Below, in pieces: positions 14,913 through 23,735 of a stretch of 64,000 bases of DNA. The position numbers were made by a program, and so were the translations under genes. Position 1 is the first letter of the stretch; each line of letters starts with the position of its first letter. Origin of the DNA: an uncultured Hungatella sp. (GTDB taxonomy: Bacteria > Bacillota > Clostridia > Lachnospirales > Lachnospiraceae); contig CAJUEJ010000005.1 in NCBI GenBank assembly GCA_910585435.1, positions 43,606 through 107,605 on the forward strand. Direction: 5' to 3'. The notes under the pieces are model-generated. The model was not told the origin of the DNA. It saw nothing but the letters and a program-made list of their open reading frames with translations, and did not search any database.

Positions 14913-17288
14913 TTATACATGCCCCTCATAAATCTCACAAATCCTCTCCCTGAGCCCGGAATACCGCTTCTGCTCCATCTGATTAGCCGCCATCCCCAAA
15001 AACGTCTCTGGCACCCCCACCAGGCACACACATTTCCTGGCCCTGGTAACCGCCGTATAGATCAGATTCCTGGTCATCAGCATCTGAGGCCCGCTGTAAA
15101 GGGGGATAATCACCGCCGGATACTCGCTTCCCTGGGATTTATGTATGGTAATGGCATAAGACAGCTCCAGCTCCTCCAGCTGCTTAAACGTGTACTCCAC
15201 CAGCTTCCCGTCGTCAAACTCCACTGTCAGGTTCTCTGCAAACACATTCATTTCCTTAATAATTCCCATATCCCCGTTAAAAATCCCCACCCCGGAATCC
15301 AGAGGCACCCCGTACTTATTGCGCACCTCCCACTCCATCTGGTAATTATTTTTAATCTGCATCACCTTGTCCCCCAGACGGAAAATAACGCCTCCGTGAT
15401 CCTTCTCCGGCTTCTTCTCATCCGGCGGATTTAAGAAAGACTGGAAAATAGAATTCAGCCGCTCCACTCCCAGAGCCCCTTTGCGCATAGGCGTCATAAT
15501 CTGGATATCAAGGGGATGGGCGCCGATATACCCCGGCAGCTTTTCCGTCATCAATGTGATGGAAGCGCTGATAATGGCATCTGGGTTCTCCCTGCGTATA
15601 AACAGGAAATCCCTGCTTCTCTTTGCCAGGTTCACCGGTTCCCCCGCATGGATTCTGTGGGCATTGACAATAATATCACTCTCCGCCGCCTGACGGAAAA
15701 TGTGGGTCAGCCTCACCACATTAAAACAGTCCGAAGTAATCATATCCTTCAGCACATTGCCCGGCCCCACGGAAGGAAGCTGGTTTACATCCCCCACCAA
15801 AATCAGGCGGGTCCCCACATTTACCGCCTTTAAAAGAGACTGCATCAGCTGGATATCCACCATGGACATCTCATCGATAATGATGATATCCGCGTCCAGA
15901 GGATTCTCCTCATTCCGCTCAAACCGCATCCTGGAGGTATCCCCTTCCCCCGGCACACCGTTTAACTCCAGAAGGCGGTGTATGGTTTTCGCCTCATACC
16001 CTGTGGCCTCCGTCATCCGCTTGGCTGCCCGGCCGGTAGGTGCGGCCAGAAGGATCTCCATCTCCTCTTCCTCAAAATACCGGATAATAGTATTGATGGT
16101 TGTGGTCTTTCCCGTACCAGGGCCTCCGGTGATAATAAGAAGGCCGCTGTTTACCGCCTCTGCCACAGCCTGGGCCTGAAGGGGATCTAACTCTATATTT
16201 TCCTGCTTCTGGATCTGCTCCAGCCGCTTTTCTATATTCTCCTTCGGTATTGAATCCCTGATATTCAGATCGTGAAGCATCCTGGCAGTGTTCAGCTCCA
16301 TATAATAGTAGGCGGAAGCATAGACAATCTGCCTCTGAGCCGCAGCCGGTGTCTGATCCCACTGTGTCTCCCTCTGGGAATCAGGGCGTAAGCCTCTCTC
16401 TCCTTCCGCTTCTGCCTCCCAGGCAGGCCTTTGCGTCAGCTTCCTTCCCTCCCCAGCTTCTCCCCCGGGGCTGTGCCAGGCTTCAGGCTGCCTCTTCACC
16501 ACCAGCCTTTTATCCATCTGCATGTCCATCAGATGCTTGTCCATAGATTCTTCCGGCACCTTCAGAAGCTCTGCTGCCTGATGAAACAGCTCCTCCCTGG
16601 GAAGATATGTATGCCCCTGCCCGGAGGCCTGCAAAAGCGTATACAGAATCCCTGCCTTGATCCGATAATCAGAATCCGCAAAGATCCCCACCCTCTGGGC
16701 AATCTCGTCCGCCATCTTAAATCCCACTCCCGGAATATCGTCTGCCAGCCGGTAAGGATTTTCTTTTATGATGCCGTACATCCGGGGGCCGTACGCCTGA
16801 TAGATCTTTGCCGCCAGGTTCATGGAAATGCCGTATCCCTGTAAAAATATCATAGCCTGGCGCATGTCCTTTTTTTCTTCCATCTGATCGGAGATAGCCA
16901 TAGCCATCTTTTCACTGATTCCCTTTACCTCCGCCAGCCTCTCCGGCTCCTCCTCAATGATGCGGAAGGTATCTGCCTTGAATCTGCGGACAATCCGGGC
17001 AGCCAAAGCGGCCCCCACGCCTTTGATGGCGCCGGAGCCAAGATATCGTTCCATGGCCGCAGTGTCTTCGGGACTCTTGACCTGATAGGAATCCACTGTC
17101 ATCTGTTCTCCATAGACAGGGTGTTCTGTCATGGTTCCCGTGGCCTCAATCATCTCGCCTTCGCTTATATAGTGGAAGGTTCCCACCAGCACATACTCTT
17201 CATTTTCCGAAGACACGCTTAACACGGAATATCCGTTCTCTTCATTTCGGAATTTAATTTTTTCAACAAAGCCTGTTATGGTTGCCAT
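14913..17288 (-). CDS. recD2: ATP-dependent DNA helicase RecD2
   Basis: The 791-residue SF1B 5'-3' helicase has an N-terminal OB-like and helix-hairpin-helix region (GAIKGVGAALAARIVRRF and ENPYRLADDIPGVGF) typical of the RecBC-independent RecD2 group. The motor carries Walker A GGPGTGKTTT at 388-397, IIIIDEMSMVD (Walker B), GDVNQLPSVGPG, and C-terminal YAITIHKSQGSEYPAVI plus TAVTRARK. Compared with the family layout it has an extra segment of about 50 residues at 268-318 (WHSPGGEAGEGRKL through QWDQTPAAAQRQ), rich in Gly, Glu, Ala and Arg. The segment falls just before the first motor domain. Its start lies five bases from the mreB stop, so it is co-transcribed with mreB. Confidence 0.95.
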   Translation of the reverse strand: MATITGFVEKIKFRNEENGYSVLSVSSENEEYVLVGTFHYISEGEMIEATGTMTEHPVYGEQMTVDSYQVKSPEDTAAMERYLGSGAIKGVGAALAARIVRRFKADTFRIIEEEPERLAEVKGISEKMAMAISDQMEEKKDMRQAMIFLQGYGISMNLAAKIYQAYGPRMYGIIKENPYRLADDIPGVGFKMADEIAQRVGIFADSDYRIKAGILYTLLQASGQGHTYLPREELFHQAAELLKVPEESMDKHLMDMQMDKRLVVKRQPEAWHSPGGEAGEGRKLTQRPAWEAEAEGERGLRPDSQRETQWDQTPAAAQRQIVYASAYYYMELNTARMLHDLNIRDSIPKENIEKRLEQIQKQENIELDPLQAQAVAEAVNSGLLIITGGPGTGKTTTINTIIRYFEEEEMEILLAAPTGRAAKRMTEATGYEAKTIHRLLELNGVPGEGDTSRMRFERNEENPLDADIIIIDEMSMVDIQLMQSLLKAVNVGTRLILVGDVNQLPSVGPGNVLKDMITSDCFNVVRLTHIFRQAAESDIIVNAHRIHAGEPVNLAKRSRDFLFIRRENPDAIISASITLMTEKLPGYIGAHPLDIQIMTPMRKGALGVERLNSIFQSFLNPPDEKKPEKDHGGVIFRLGDKVMQIKNNYQMEWEVRNKYGVPLDSGVGIFNGDMGIIKEMNVFAENLTVEFDDGKLVEYTFKQLEELELSYAITIHKSQGSEYPAVIIPLYSGPQMLMTRNLIYTAVTRARKCVCLVGVPETFLGMAANQMEQKRYSGLRERICEIYEGHV

Positions 17289-17293
17289 AGACC

Positions 17294-18298
17294 CTAAAAT
17301 TCTCTCTTGCTGTTATCTCCGTGGCTGAACTCAATATATTTGCCGGTGCCGATAGCCACTGCCGTCAGAGGATCCTCTGCGATCATGGTGCTGATCCCTG
17401 TCTTCTCCTCGATAAGGGCATCCAGGCCGCTGAGCAGAGAGCCGCCGCCGGTGAGAACGATCCCTCTGTCAAAAATATCTGCCGCCAGCTCCGGAGGCGT
17501 CCTCTCAAGCACATTGTGTACCGCGTCCACAATCTGCATAGCCGGCTCCCGCAGAGCCTCCAGAGTCTCGTCCGACGTAACCACAATGGTTTTGGGAAGC
17601 CCTGTCACCAGGTTCCTTCCCCTTACCTCCATAGTCAGGACCTCCGGCCTTCTGTACGCCGCCCCGATATTGATCTTTATCTCCTCAGCAGTCCTCTCTC
17701 CGATTAAAAGATTGTGTTTTTTTCTCATGTAACGGACCAGGGCTTCGTCAAAATCATCCCCTGCCACCTTGATGGAAGTGCTGACCACCGTACCGCCCAG
17801 AGAAATCACGGCAATGTCCGCCGTGCCCCCTCCGATATCCACGATCATGTTGCCGCAGGCCTTGGCAATATCAATCCCTGCCCCGATGGCTGCAGCCACC
17901 GGCTCCTCGATAATGGACACATCCCTGGCGCCTGCCTGGTAGGTGGCATCCTCCACCGCCTTCCGCTCCACTTCCGTGGCGCCGCTGGGGATGCATACGC
18001 TGATCCGCGGCTTTCTCAGAGTCTTCTTGCCTACAGCCTTGGTGATGAAATATTTAAGCATCTTTTCCGTCACCGTGTAGTCAGAGATCACGCCCTGGCG
18101 CAGGGGCCTGACTGCCACGATGTTGCCCGGGGTTCGTCCTATCATCAGGCGTGCCTCCTCCCCGATAGCCATAATCTTGCTGGAGTCCCTGTCGATGGCT
18201 ACCACAGACGGTTCCTTCAGCACGACTCCTTTCCCTTTAATATATACTAAAATACTGGCGGTTCCCAGATCGATTCCGATGTCATTGGACATTACCAT
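17294..18298 (-). CDS. mreB: Rod shape-determining protein MreB/Mbl
   Basis: The 334-residue actin homologue shows phosphate 1 motif DIGIDLGTASILVYIKGKG, connect and phosphate 2 motif MIVDIGGGTADIAVISLGG, and adenosine motif GIVLTGGGSLLSGLDALI. It polymerises under the membrane and guides lateral wall synthesis. No mreC/mreD follows; instead recD2 starts five bases downstream, an arrangement that suggests this is a second, stand-alone MreB/Mbl paralogue. The start at 18298 has GGAGGAG 11 bases upstream; a second Met two codons in is equally possible. Confidence 0.95.
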   Translation of the reverse strand: MVMSNDIGIDLGTASILVYIKGKGVVLKEPSVVAIDRDSSKIMAIGEEARLMIGRTPGNIVAVRPLRQGVISDYTVTEKMLKYFITKAVGKKTLRKPRISVCIPSGATEVERKAVEDATYQAGARDVSIIEEPVAAAIGAGIDIAKACGNMIVDIGGGTADIAVISLGGTVVSTSIKVAGDDFDEALVRYMRKKHNLLIGERTAEEIKINIGAAYRRPEVLTMEVRGRNLVTGLPKTIVVTSDETLEALREPAMQIVDAVHNVLERTPPELAADIFDRGIVLTGGGSLLSGLDALIEEKTGISTMIAEDPLTAVAIGTGKYIEFSHGDNSKREF

Positions 18299-18504
18299 AC
18301 TTCTTTACTCCTCCTGTCTCATGGGGTTTTCTATATTGTGCTTATGGAATGATTTGCCATCTCATCCATATTGTCTCATATTATCTTTATTATTATATAC
18401 AATCTCCAGGGGTTTTTAAAGGTTTTTTTTTATTTTATTTTTTTTATGATTATTTTATTACACGTACACATTTTCGTCACAATTATTGGGTATAGTATAA
18501 GTAC

Positions 18505-18690
18505 GTTATCCGAAAGGGTAACGGGCCTTTGTTTCAAGTTAACCACTTGAAATCACAAAGCTTTTTCATACTCATACCTGCTAAGGGTCAAACCTTAGCA
18601 GGCCCCCCTTTAGATAATTTCCTAAATATACCTACCATTCCCTATAAAAGCGGCCTTGTCTGGACAGGGTCGTTTTTTATTTCCTTTTTT
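18505..18690 (+). ncRNA. Candidate small structured RNA with its own terminator
   Basis: The 556-base gap between mreB and the CmpB-like gene holds four consecutive hairpins: GTTATCC-gaaa-GGGTAAC (18505-18522); CTTTGTTTCAAGT/ACTTGAAATCACAAAG (18527-18560) followed by CTTTTT; a perfect 10-bp CCTGCTAAGG/CCTTAGCAGG (18577-18602); and a terminator stem at 18650-18672 followed by GTTTTTT. A possible -10 (TATAAG, 18496-18501) lies just upstream with a weak -35. The next gene has its own promoter at 18767-18795, after the terminator, so this looks like an independent RNA gene rather than a leader. I do not recognise the family. Confidence 0.55.
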
Positions 18691-18766
18691 GTCTGTCTGA
18701 CAGTTCGTCAGGTTTTTAAACGTCAGCTTCTCCCGGTTCATTCCGGTTCATAAGAATAAAAAGTTG

Positions 18767-18795
18767 TTGAAATGCCAAACTAAACTGAGTATGAT
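18767..18795 (+). promoter_or_regulatory. Promoter of the CmpB-family gene
   Basis: TTGAAA (18767-18772) and TATGAT (18790-18795) have a 17-base spacer, 60 bases before the start codon, which has AGGAGG. Confidence 0.7.
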
Positions 18796-18854
18796 AGGAG
18801 TAAGGCGACGCCGCAGTTTGGGCGCCGGTACATATTTACCAGGAGGAAGGCATC

Positions 18855-19943
18855 ATGTATACGTATCCATGGTACCATTGGATTACCTTTTTTTATCTGT
18901 ATTGTTTTTTCGGCTGGATCTTTGAGTCCACATACGTTTCTCTTAAGGAACGCCATTTTGTAAACCGGGGGTTTCTGCGGCTTCCCATGCTGCCTCTGTA
19001 CGGCACAGGGGCTGTGATGATGCTGTGGGTGTCCCTTCCTGTAAAGGATAACCTGTTTTTGGTCTATCTATTCGGAGTAATTGCCGCCACGATTCTGGAA
19101 TATGTTACCGGGTATGTGATGGAGCGGTTATTTAAAATGAAGTACTGGGATTACAGCAACCAGCGTTTTAATTTACACGGGTATATCTGCCTCAGCTCTT
19201 CCATTGCCTGGGGGTTTCTCACCATATTTATGACAGAGCTGATTCACCGCCCTATCGCTGATTTTGTACTGGGCTTAAGCCCTGTGGCTGAATTTGTTTT
19301 TCTGGTTATTGTCAGCATCCTGTTTGCCGCAGACTCCGTCAAGTCAACCAAAGAGGCCCTGGATCTTGGCCGGGCCCTGGAGGCTATGACAAAGCTGAAA
19401 GCAGAGGCAGAGGAAATGCAGGTGCAGCTTGCCCTTCTTAAGGAGGAGGCTGCATTAAAGGTGGCGGAAATCAGGGAATCGGCAGCAGATCTGAAAACCG
19501 ATGCACAGGCCAGAATGGCAGAGCTGAAAACAGACGCAGTGCTGAGAGTTGCAGAAATAAGAACCGATGCGCAGGCCAGGATATCCGGATTAAAGACGGA
19601 CGCTTCCGTCCGAGTGGCCGGGCTTCAGGAAGAGGCCGCTTCCAGGGCCGCCGGATTTATGTCGGACGCTGTTTCCATGGCCGGACAGTTTCACGGAGAG
19701 GTCTCCCAGAAGGCCATGGAGCTTTCACAGTATGTATCCGCCCTGGCCGCCCAGAAAGCTCAGGAATACGAGCAGAGGGAGGCTGCCCTTACTGACCGCC
19801 TCCGCCTGCTGAAGGAACACCGCCAGAGTCTTGCCTCCCACATGTCCTCCTACAGAAAGAGGCTTTTGACCGGCAACCCGACCTCCTCTTCCAGCAGATT
19901 CGCCGAGGCGCTCAAGGAGCTGCGGGACAGTTTGCAGCTGTAA
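18855..19943 (+). CDS. CmpB-type (putative ABC-transporter type IV) membrane protein with a hendecad-repeat tail
   Basis: The 362-residue protein has an N-terminal membrane domain of about 160 residues with four to five helices and the family pattern YLYCFFGWIFESTYVSLKER and FVNRGFLRLPMLPLYGTG; Pfam names this family ABC_trans_CmpB. After about residue 185 comes a long coiled region with clear 11-residue repeats (LKTDAQARMAE, LKTDAVLRVAE, IRTDAQARISG, LKTDASVRVAG, LQEEAASRAAG). The end is a charged C-terminal tail (LKEHRQSLASHMSSYRKRL). Hendecad repeats form a right-handed coiled coil or a membrane-lying amphipathic helix. The name is misleading, since no ABC ATPase partner is present. Its role is unknown; the tail suggests a scaffold at the membrane. 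Confidence 0.8.
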   Translation: MYTYPWYHWITFFYLYCFFGWIFESTYVSLKERHFVNRGFLRLPMLPLYGTGAVMMLWVSLPVKDNLFLVYLFGVIAATILEYVTGYVMERLFKMKYWDYSNQRFNLHGYICLSSSIAWGFLTIFMTELIHRPIADFVLGLSPVAEFVFLVIVSILFAADSVKSTKEALDLGRALEAMTKLKAEAEEMQVQLALLKEEAALKVAEIRESAADLKTDAQARMAELKTDAVLRVAEIRTDAQARISGLKTDASVRVAGLQEEAASRAAGFMSDAVSMAGQFHGEVSQKAMELSQYVSALAAQKAQEYEQREAALTDRLRLLKEHRQSLASHMSSYRKRLLTGNPTSSSSRFAEALKELRDSLQL

Positions 19944-20058
19944 AAACGAAAGGAGCTACAGCCTGCATAATTCATAAATATCATTTCCTACAGCTTGACT
20001 ATTTCCTTATTTAAATAATCTATCTTTACATTTTTATCCTGCTTGCTAAAGATGATAC

Positions 20059-20123
20059 ATGCTCTAAATGACTTCTTAATCACAAGATTTTCTCATGGTT
20101 AGTGAAGGACACATTTAGAGCAT
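20059..20123. repeat. Palindromic element between convergent genes
   Basis: ATGCTCTAAATG (20059-20070) and CATTTAGAGCAT (20112-20123) are perfect 12-bp arms with further partial pairing inside (TTAATCAC with GTTAGTGAA). It may be a bidirectional terminator for the CmpB-like gene and the PIN toxin gene, or a small mobile remnant. Nothing else was seen in 19944-20206. Confidence 0.6.
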
Positions 20124-20206
20124 TTTTCATACAAGGTGGTATTGATAATAAACCAGGTGAATTATTTCTCCCGATTTGGCTTTTTCTTTATTTTGTATAG
20201 CTGTTT

Positions 20207-20611
20207 TTAATCCATATCGAGAAATTCAGCCGGTGTCATGATCTTTGGATTCTTTAAACCTGATTCCAGAAAATCTTTGTCACCAGTGAGCAGGATATCT
20301 GCCTTTGCCCCAATTGCCGCTCTTAAAATGGGACGGTCATCTGCATCCCTGACCTGTGATTCCGATATATTTTCGTCTGTTGGGATGGGGACGAATTCCA
20401 GTGTCAGTAAGGCCATTGAAAGAAACTTATCCAATGCCGCCAGACGTTTGGGGAATTTTTTGTTGAATATCCGTTTCATTTCGTCTACATTTTGCTCACA
20501 GATCAATCCGTGGTTAGGATAAGAGGCTGCCTTTACATAAGCCTGATAGGGAACGCTGTTGGCACTCAATGCCGCAGATATGAGGACATTCGTATCAATC
20601 AGAACCCTCAT
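20207..20611 (-). CDS. PIN-domain ribonuclease toxin
   Basis: The 134-residue protein is a single PIN domain with the acidic metal-binding residues in place: MRVLIDTNVLISA (Asp6), a central Glu in CEQNVDEMKRIF, RDADDRPILRAAIGA, and ILLTGDKDFLE near the end. PIN toxins cleave specific RNAs and are held inactive by their antitoxin. Its start overlaps the antitoxin stop by four bases (20608-20611), the typical coupled arrangement with the antitoxin first. Family, length and layout agree with a type II toxin-antitoxin pair; the RNA target is unknown. Confidence 0.88.
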   Translation of the reverse strand: MRVLIDTNVLISAALSANSVPYQAYVKAASYPNHGLICEQNVDEMKRIFNKKFPKRLAALDKFLSMALLTLEFVPIPTDENISESQVRDADDRPILRAAIGAKADILLTGDKDFLESGLKNPKIMTPAEFLDMD

Positions 20612-20883
20612 GCGTTTTCGTCCTCATTTCTCAATTCTTTTACAAGGGCCATGACATCATCGTCAGATGCAAGACCGGACGCTTCCCCTTCGCCTGCCAT
20701 TTCCCCCTGGAGCATCTGCATTGCATAGACAGCCGAATTGACGATACGGACAGTGCCGCCCTCCACAATAAAAGAAATACGATCCCCGCTTGCCACGCCA
20801 AGCACTTCACGGACATCTTTTGGGATTGTGACCTGCCCTTTGGCCATGACCTTTGCGTTGTCAACAAAAGCGTTTGCTAACAT
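20608..20883 (-). CDS. AbrB/SpoVT-type antitoxin
   Basis: The 91-residue protein has the swapped-hairpin DNA-binding domain VMAKGQVTIPKDVREVLGVA then GDRISFIVEGGTVRIVNSA (residues 12-50) and an acidic C-terminal tail (DDDVMALVKELRNEDENA) suited to neutralising the PIN toxin. The start is set at 20883, where GGAGGTGAAAGAT precedes ATG; the open frame continues upstream without a ribosome site. It would bind its own promoter and repress the pair. It is first in the operon and overlaps the toxin by four bases. Confidence 0.88.
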   Translation of the reverse strand: MLANAFVDNAKVMAKGQVTIPKDVREVLGVASGDRISFIVEGGTVRIVNSAVYAMQMLQGEMAGEGEASGLASDDDVMALVKELRNEDENA

Positions 20884-20978
20884 ATCTTTCACCTCCTGAA
20901 ATATGGAAAGTAGGGATTTCCCTACTTGTATTATATACGACTGCCAAAGAAAAATCAATGAATTCCTTTTTCCTTTGC

Positions 20979-21872
20979 CTACAGCTCCGGATACACCATC
21001 TCCCAAAACGGCAAAAGCAGCTCCTCCCCCGGATTCTGGCAGTCAGCGGTGACTGCCAGAACAGCCTGCTTCTCCTCCATTATGACAGAATACTGGCCGT
21101 ATTTTCCGTCTGCCCGGTATGTGTTATATGGCCCTGTCCAGAAACCATATCCATATCCGTCTTTTTCATTGGACTCCGGTTTCAGAAATGGTTTTTTTAC
21201 TTCCTCCACCCATTCTTCCGGCACCAGCTGCTTTCCCTGCCAGTTTCCATGATTTAAGTACAGGCTGCCGAATCTCAGAAGATGCTCTGTCGTCGCCATA
21301 AAGCCGCTTGAACCGAAATAATTTCTCTGAGGATCTACCTCCCAGGACGGGAAGGGGAAACCCATGGGTTCGAAGATTTTCTCGTACAGGTAGGAGGCCA
21401 GGTCTTTGCCCACACGTCTGGCCGTCAGGATTCCCAGAAGATAAGGACCTCCGTTGGTATAGCAGAATTTCGTTCCCGGCTCATCTGTAAACGGCCTGCT
21501 TAACACATAGCGTATCCAGTCCCTGTCCTGCATCCTGGATCGGGAGTCACTCATCAGATACGCTTTGTCCTGCCCCATAGTCATGGACAGCAGATGCTTC
21601 ACCTTCAGATGTTTCAGATACTCGGACGGTTCCTGGGGAATCTCCTCTGGAAAGCAGTCCGTAATGTTTTCCTCAAGGGATAAAAAGCCTTCCTTTCGCG
21701 CAATTCCCACCGCCGTAGACGTAAAGCTTTTTGTCACCGAATACACATTCCGCAGACATTCATCATCATAGTGGAGCTGTGCAATGACACTTCCGTTTTG
21801 GCTCAGTAAAAGATTCTTGATCCCCTTTCCCTGGGTTACTCTGCAATATTCTTTCCACGCATGTTCAAACAT
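20979..21872 (-). CDS. Serine hydrolase, beta-lactamase class C/PBP4* family
   Basis: The 297-residue product starts at 21872 behind AGGAGG; the open frame upstream runs into a palindromic repeat and is not coding. The catalytic Ser-Lys pair is in SVTKSF (residues about 65-70), the Tyr-x-Asn motif is YTNGGPYLLG, and the C-terminal part (YGYGFWTGPY) fits the family. No signal peptide is seen, so it is likely cytoplasmic, which argues against antibiotic resistance and for an esterase or peptidase role. It stands alone between the toxin-antitoxin pair and an ABC exporter. Confidence 0.85.
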   Translation of the reverse strand: MFEHAWKEYCRVTQGKGIKNLLLSQNGSVIAQLHYDDECLRNVYSVTKSFTSTAVGIARKEGFLSLEENITDCFPEEIPQEPSEYLKHLKVKHLLSMTMGQDKAYLMSDSRSRMQDRDWIRYVLSRPFTDEPGTKFCYTNGGPYLLGILTARRVGKDLASYLYEKIFEPMGFPFPSWEVDPQRNYFGSSGFMATTEHLLRFGSLYLNHGNWQGKQLVPEEWVEEVKKPFLKPESNEKDGYGYGFWTGPYNTYRADGKYGQYSVIMEEKQAVLAVTADCQNPGEELLLPFWEMVYPEL

Positions 21873-21892
21873 TTTTGATTCCTCCTGTTTTA

Positions 21893-21963
21893 TGCACTCT
21901 CGGAGTCTCTTTGTGGCTGATTTTCCGCCACAAAAACAGGTGCAAAAGAGATTCCGAGAGTAC
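21893..21963. repeat. Dispersed palindromic repeat, family A (copy A1)
   Basis: ACTCTCGGAGTCTCTTT pairs with its near-reverse complement AAAGAGATTCCGAGAGT around an inner TTTGTGGC/GCCACAAA stem. It begins 5 bases past the ABC transporter stop codon. Related copies are at 30837, 34169 (half) and 43961. Confidence 0.8.
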
Positions 21964-21968
21964 ATTTT

Positions 21969-23735
21969 TTATTGAAACTGTGCCTCATACATCTGCCGGT
22001 AGAAGCCTCCCTTTTCCATCAGCTGGCTGTGGGTTCCCTGCTCCACCACCTCTCCGTGATTTACCACCAGTATCAGATCCGCATTCTGGATGGTGGAGAG
22101 CCTGTGGGCGATGACAAAGCAGGTCTTTCCTTCCATCAGCTTCCCCATAGCCTTCTGAATCCGACGCTCCGTCCTTGTGTCTACATTGGAGGTGGCCTCG
22201 TCCAGTATCAGCATTGAGGCGTCTAAAAGCATTGCCCTGGTGATGGTAAGGAGCTGCTTCTGTCCCTTGGAAAGATTGGTTCCCTCCTCGTTCAGCACCG
22301 TGTCATATCCGTCGGGAAGCCTGTTTATAAAGGAATGGATCCTGGCCGCCCTGGCAGCCTCCTCTGCCATCTGGCGGGTGATAGCCGGGTTTCCGTAGGA
22401 CAGGTTCTCATAGACCGTTCCGGTAAACAGCCACGTGTCCTGCAGCACCATGGCATACGCCCTGCGCAGGCTGTCCCTGGTCCAGTCTTCATTTCTCCTT
22501 GCATCTACCAGTATCTGTCCGGAATCTACATCATAAAACCGCATGAGAAGATTGATCAGGGTAGTTTTTCCCGCACCGGTAGGGCCTACGATGGCCACCA
22601 GGCTTCCGGGCTTGGCTTTCAGAGACAGCCCCCGGATAATCTCCTTTCCCGGCTCATACCCAAAGGTTACATTCTGAAGCTCCACCGCCCCTTTGGCGGT
22701 CTTTAATTCCATAGCTCCCCGCCCATCCTCCTTCTCCGGCTCCTCGTCCAGGATGGCAAATATCCTTTCCGCAGCTGCCAGGGCTGACTGCAGCTCGCTT
22801 AATATATTGGCGGCCTCATTGATAGGGCCGGAAAATTTTCTGGAATACAGCACAAAGGAGGAAATCTGCCCTACCGTCATTCTTCCGCTCATAAACAGAA
22901 AAGCCCCTGTCACGCTGATCAGCGTGAGAGACAGATTGTTTACAAAGTTTACCAGAGGGCCGGTACAGCTGGAATAATATTCCGAACGGTAATATTGTTC
23001 CACAGCGTCATGGTTAAATCCGTCAAAGCCTTTCTGCCGGTTCTTCTCCTGGTGATACGCCTTTAAGCTTTTCTGCCCGGTCACCTGTTCCTCCCCGTAG
23101 CCGTTAAGCTTTCCGAGAGCCTGGGAGCGTCTGCGGAATAAAGGCCTGGTTCTGGTTACAATAAAACGGGTGATGCAAAAGGACAAAGGCACTGTAAAGA
23201 AAAATACTATAACCAGCTGCCTGGACACGAAAAGCATCATGCCAAAGGATCCTGTGACAGTCACTATGGTGGTCATCAGCTGGATCACATCGTTTTGCAA
23301 GGACGTGCTTATGGTGTCAATGTCATAGGAAATCCGGCTCAGGATATCACCGGTCTGCCTGGTATCAAAATACCCGGCAGGCAGGCTTAAAAGGCGGGAG
23401 AACACGTCCTTTCTCATCTGATAAACCACTTTCCTGCTTAAATTTATCATCATGGCCTGGAGAAGATAGGTTAACAGTGCAGAACAGATGTAGCAGATCA
23501 CCATCCATCTGGCATAGTAAAAAACCTTCTGAAAATCCACCAGCCCGGACTCTGGCTGTATGGCATCCACTGCCCTGCCGGATAATAGAGGCCCTGTAAG
23601 CGCCAGAAGATTTCCTGTAAGGCTCATGGCAACCGCCGCCAAAAGGACGAACCAGTGCCTGGCAAGATAGGCGCCCAGCCTGAAAAGCGTCTTTTTTTTA
23701 TCCACAGGCTTTTCCTGTTTCCCCTGCTGTCTCAT
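21969..23735 (-). CDS. ABC exporter half-transporter, subunit with the consensus ATPase site
   Basis: The 588-residue protein fuses six membrane helices (residues about 20-320) to an ATPase domain with Walker A GPTGAGKTTL, signature LSKGQKQ, and Walker B MLILDEATSNVD with the catalytic Glu. It would export lipids, drugs or peptides. Its ATG overlaps the upstream partner's stop by four bases, so the two form a heterodimer of the BmrC/BmrD or TM287/288 type. A palindromic repeat follows directly after the stop codon. The substrate cannot be deduced, as no regulator or peptide gene is adjacent. Confidence 0.92.
   Translation of the reverse strand: MRQQGKQEKPVDKKKTLFRLGAYLARHWFVLLAAVAMSLTGNLLALTGPLLSGRAVDAIQPESGLVDFQKVFYYARWMVICYICSALLTYLLQAMMINLSRKVVYQMRKDVFSRLLSLPAGYFDTRQTGDILSRISYDIDTISTSLQNDVIQLMTTIVTVTGSFGMMLFVSRQLVIVFFFTVPLSFCITRFIVTRTRPLFRRRSQALGKLNGYGEEQVTGQKSLKAYHQEKNRQKGFDGFNHDAVEQYYRSEYYSSCTGPLVNFVNNLSLTLISVTGAFLFMSGRMTVGQISSFVLYSRKFSGPINEAANILSELQSALAAAERIFAILDEEPEKEDGRGAMELKTAKGAVELQNVTFGYEPGKEIIRGLSLKAKPGSLVAIVGPTGAGKTTLINLLMRFYDVDSGQILVDARRNEDWTRDSLRRAYAMVLQDTWLFTGTVYENLSYGNPAITRQMAEEAARAARIHSFINRLPDGYDTVLNEEGTNLSKGQKQLLTITRAMLLDASMLILDEATSNVDTRTERRIQKAMGKLMEGKTCFVIAHRLSTIQNADLILVVNHGEVVEQGTHSQLMEKGGFYRQMYEAQFQ

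Noticed and set aside
18181..18690. 6S RNA or c-di-GMP/other known riboswitch between mreB and the CmpB-like gene
   Set aside because: The 5' and 3' ends do not pair into the 6S rod, the known riboswitch signatures (for example the GEMM or ZTP cores) are absent, and the downstream gene has its own promoter after the terminator.
18790..18850. GGCGACGCCGC segment as a c-di-GMP riboswitch fragment
   Set aside because: The rest of the GEMM fold is missing and the segment lies between promoter and start codon of the next gene.
20979..21872. Antibiotic-resistance beta-lactamase
   Set aside because: There is no signal peptide, and the sequence fits the broad serine hydrolase/esterase family rather than a clinical class.
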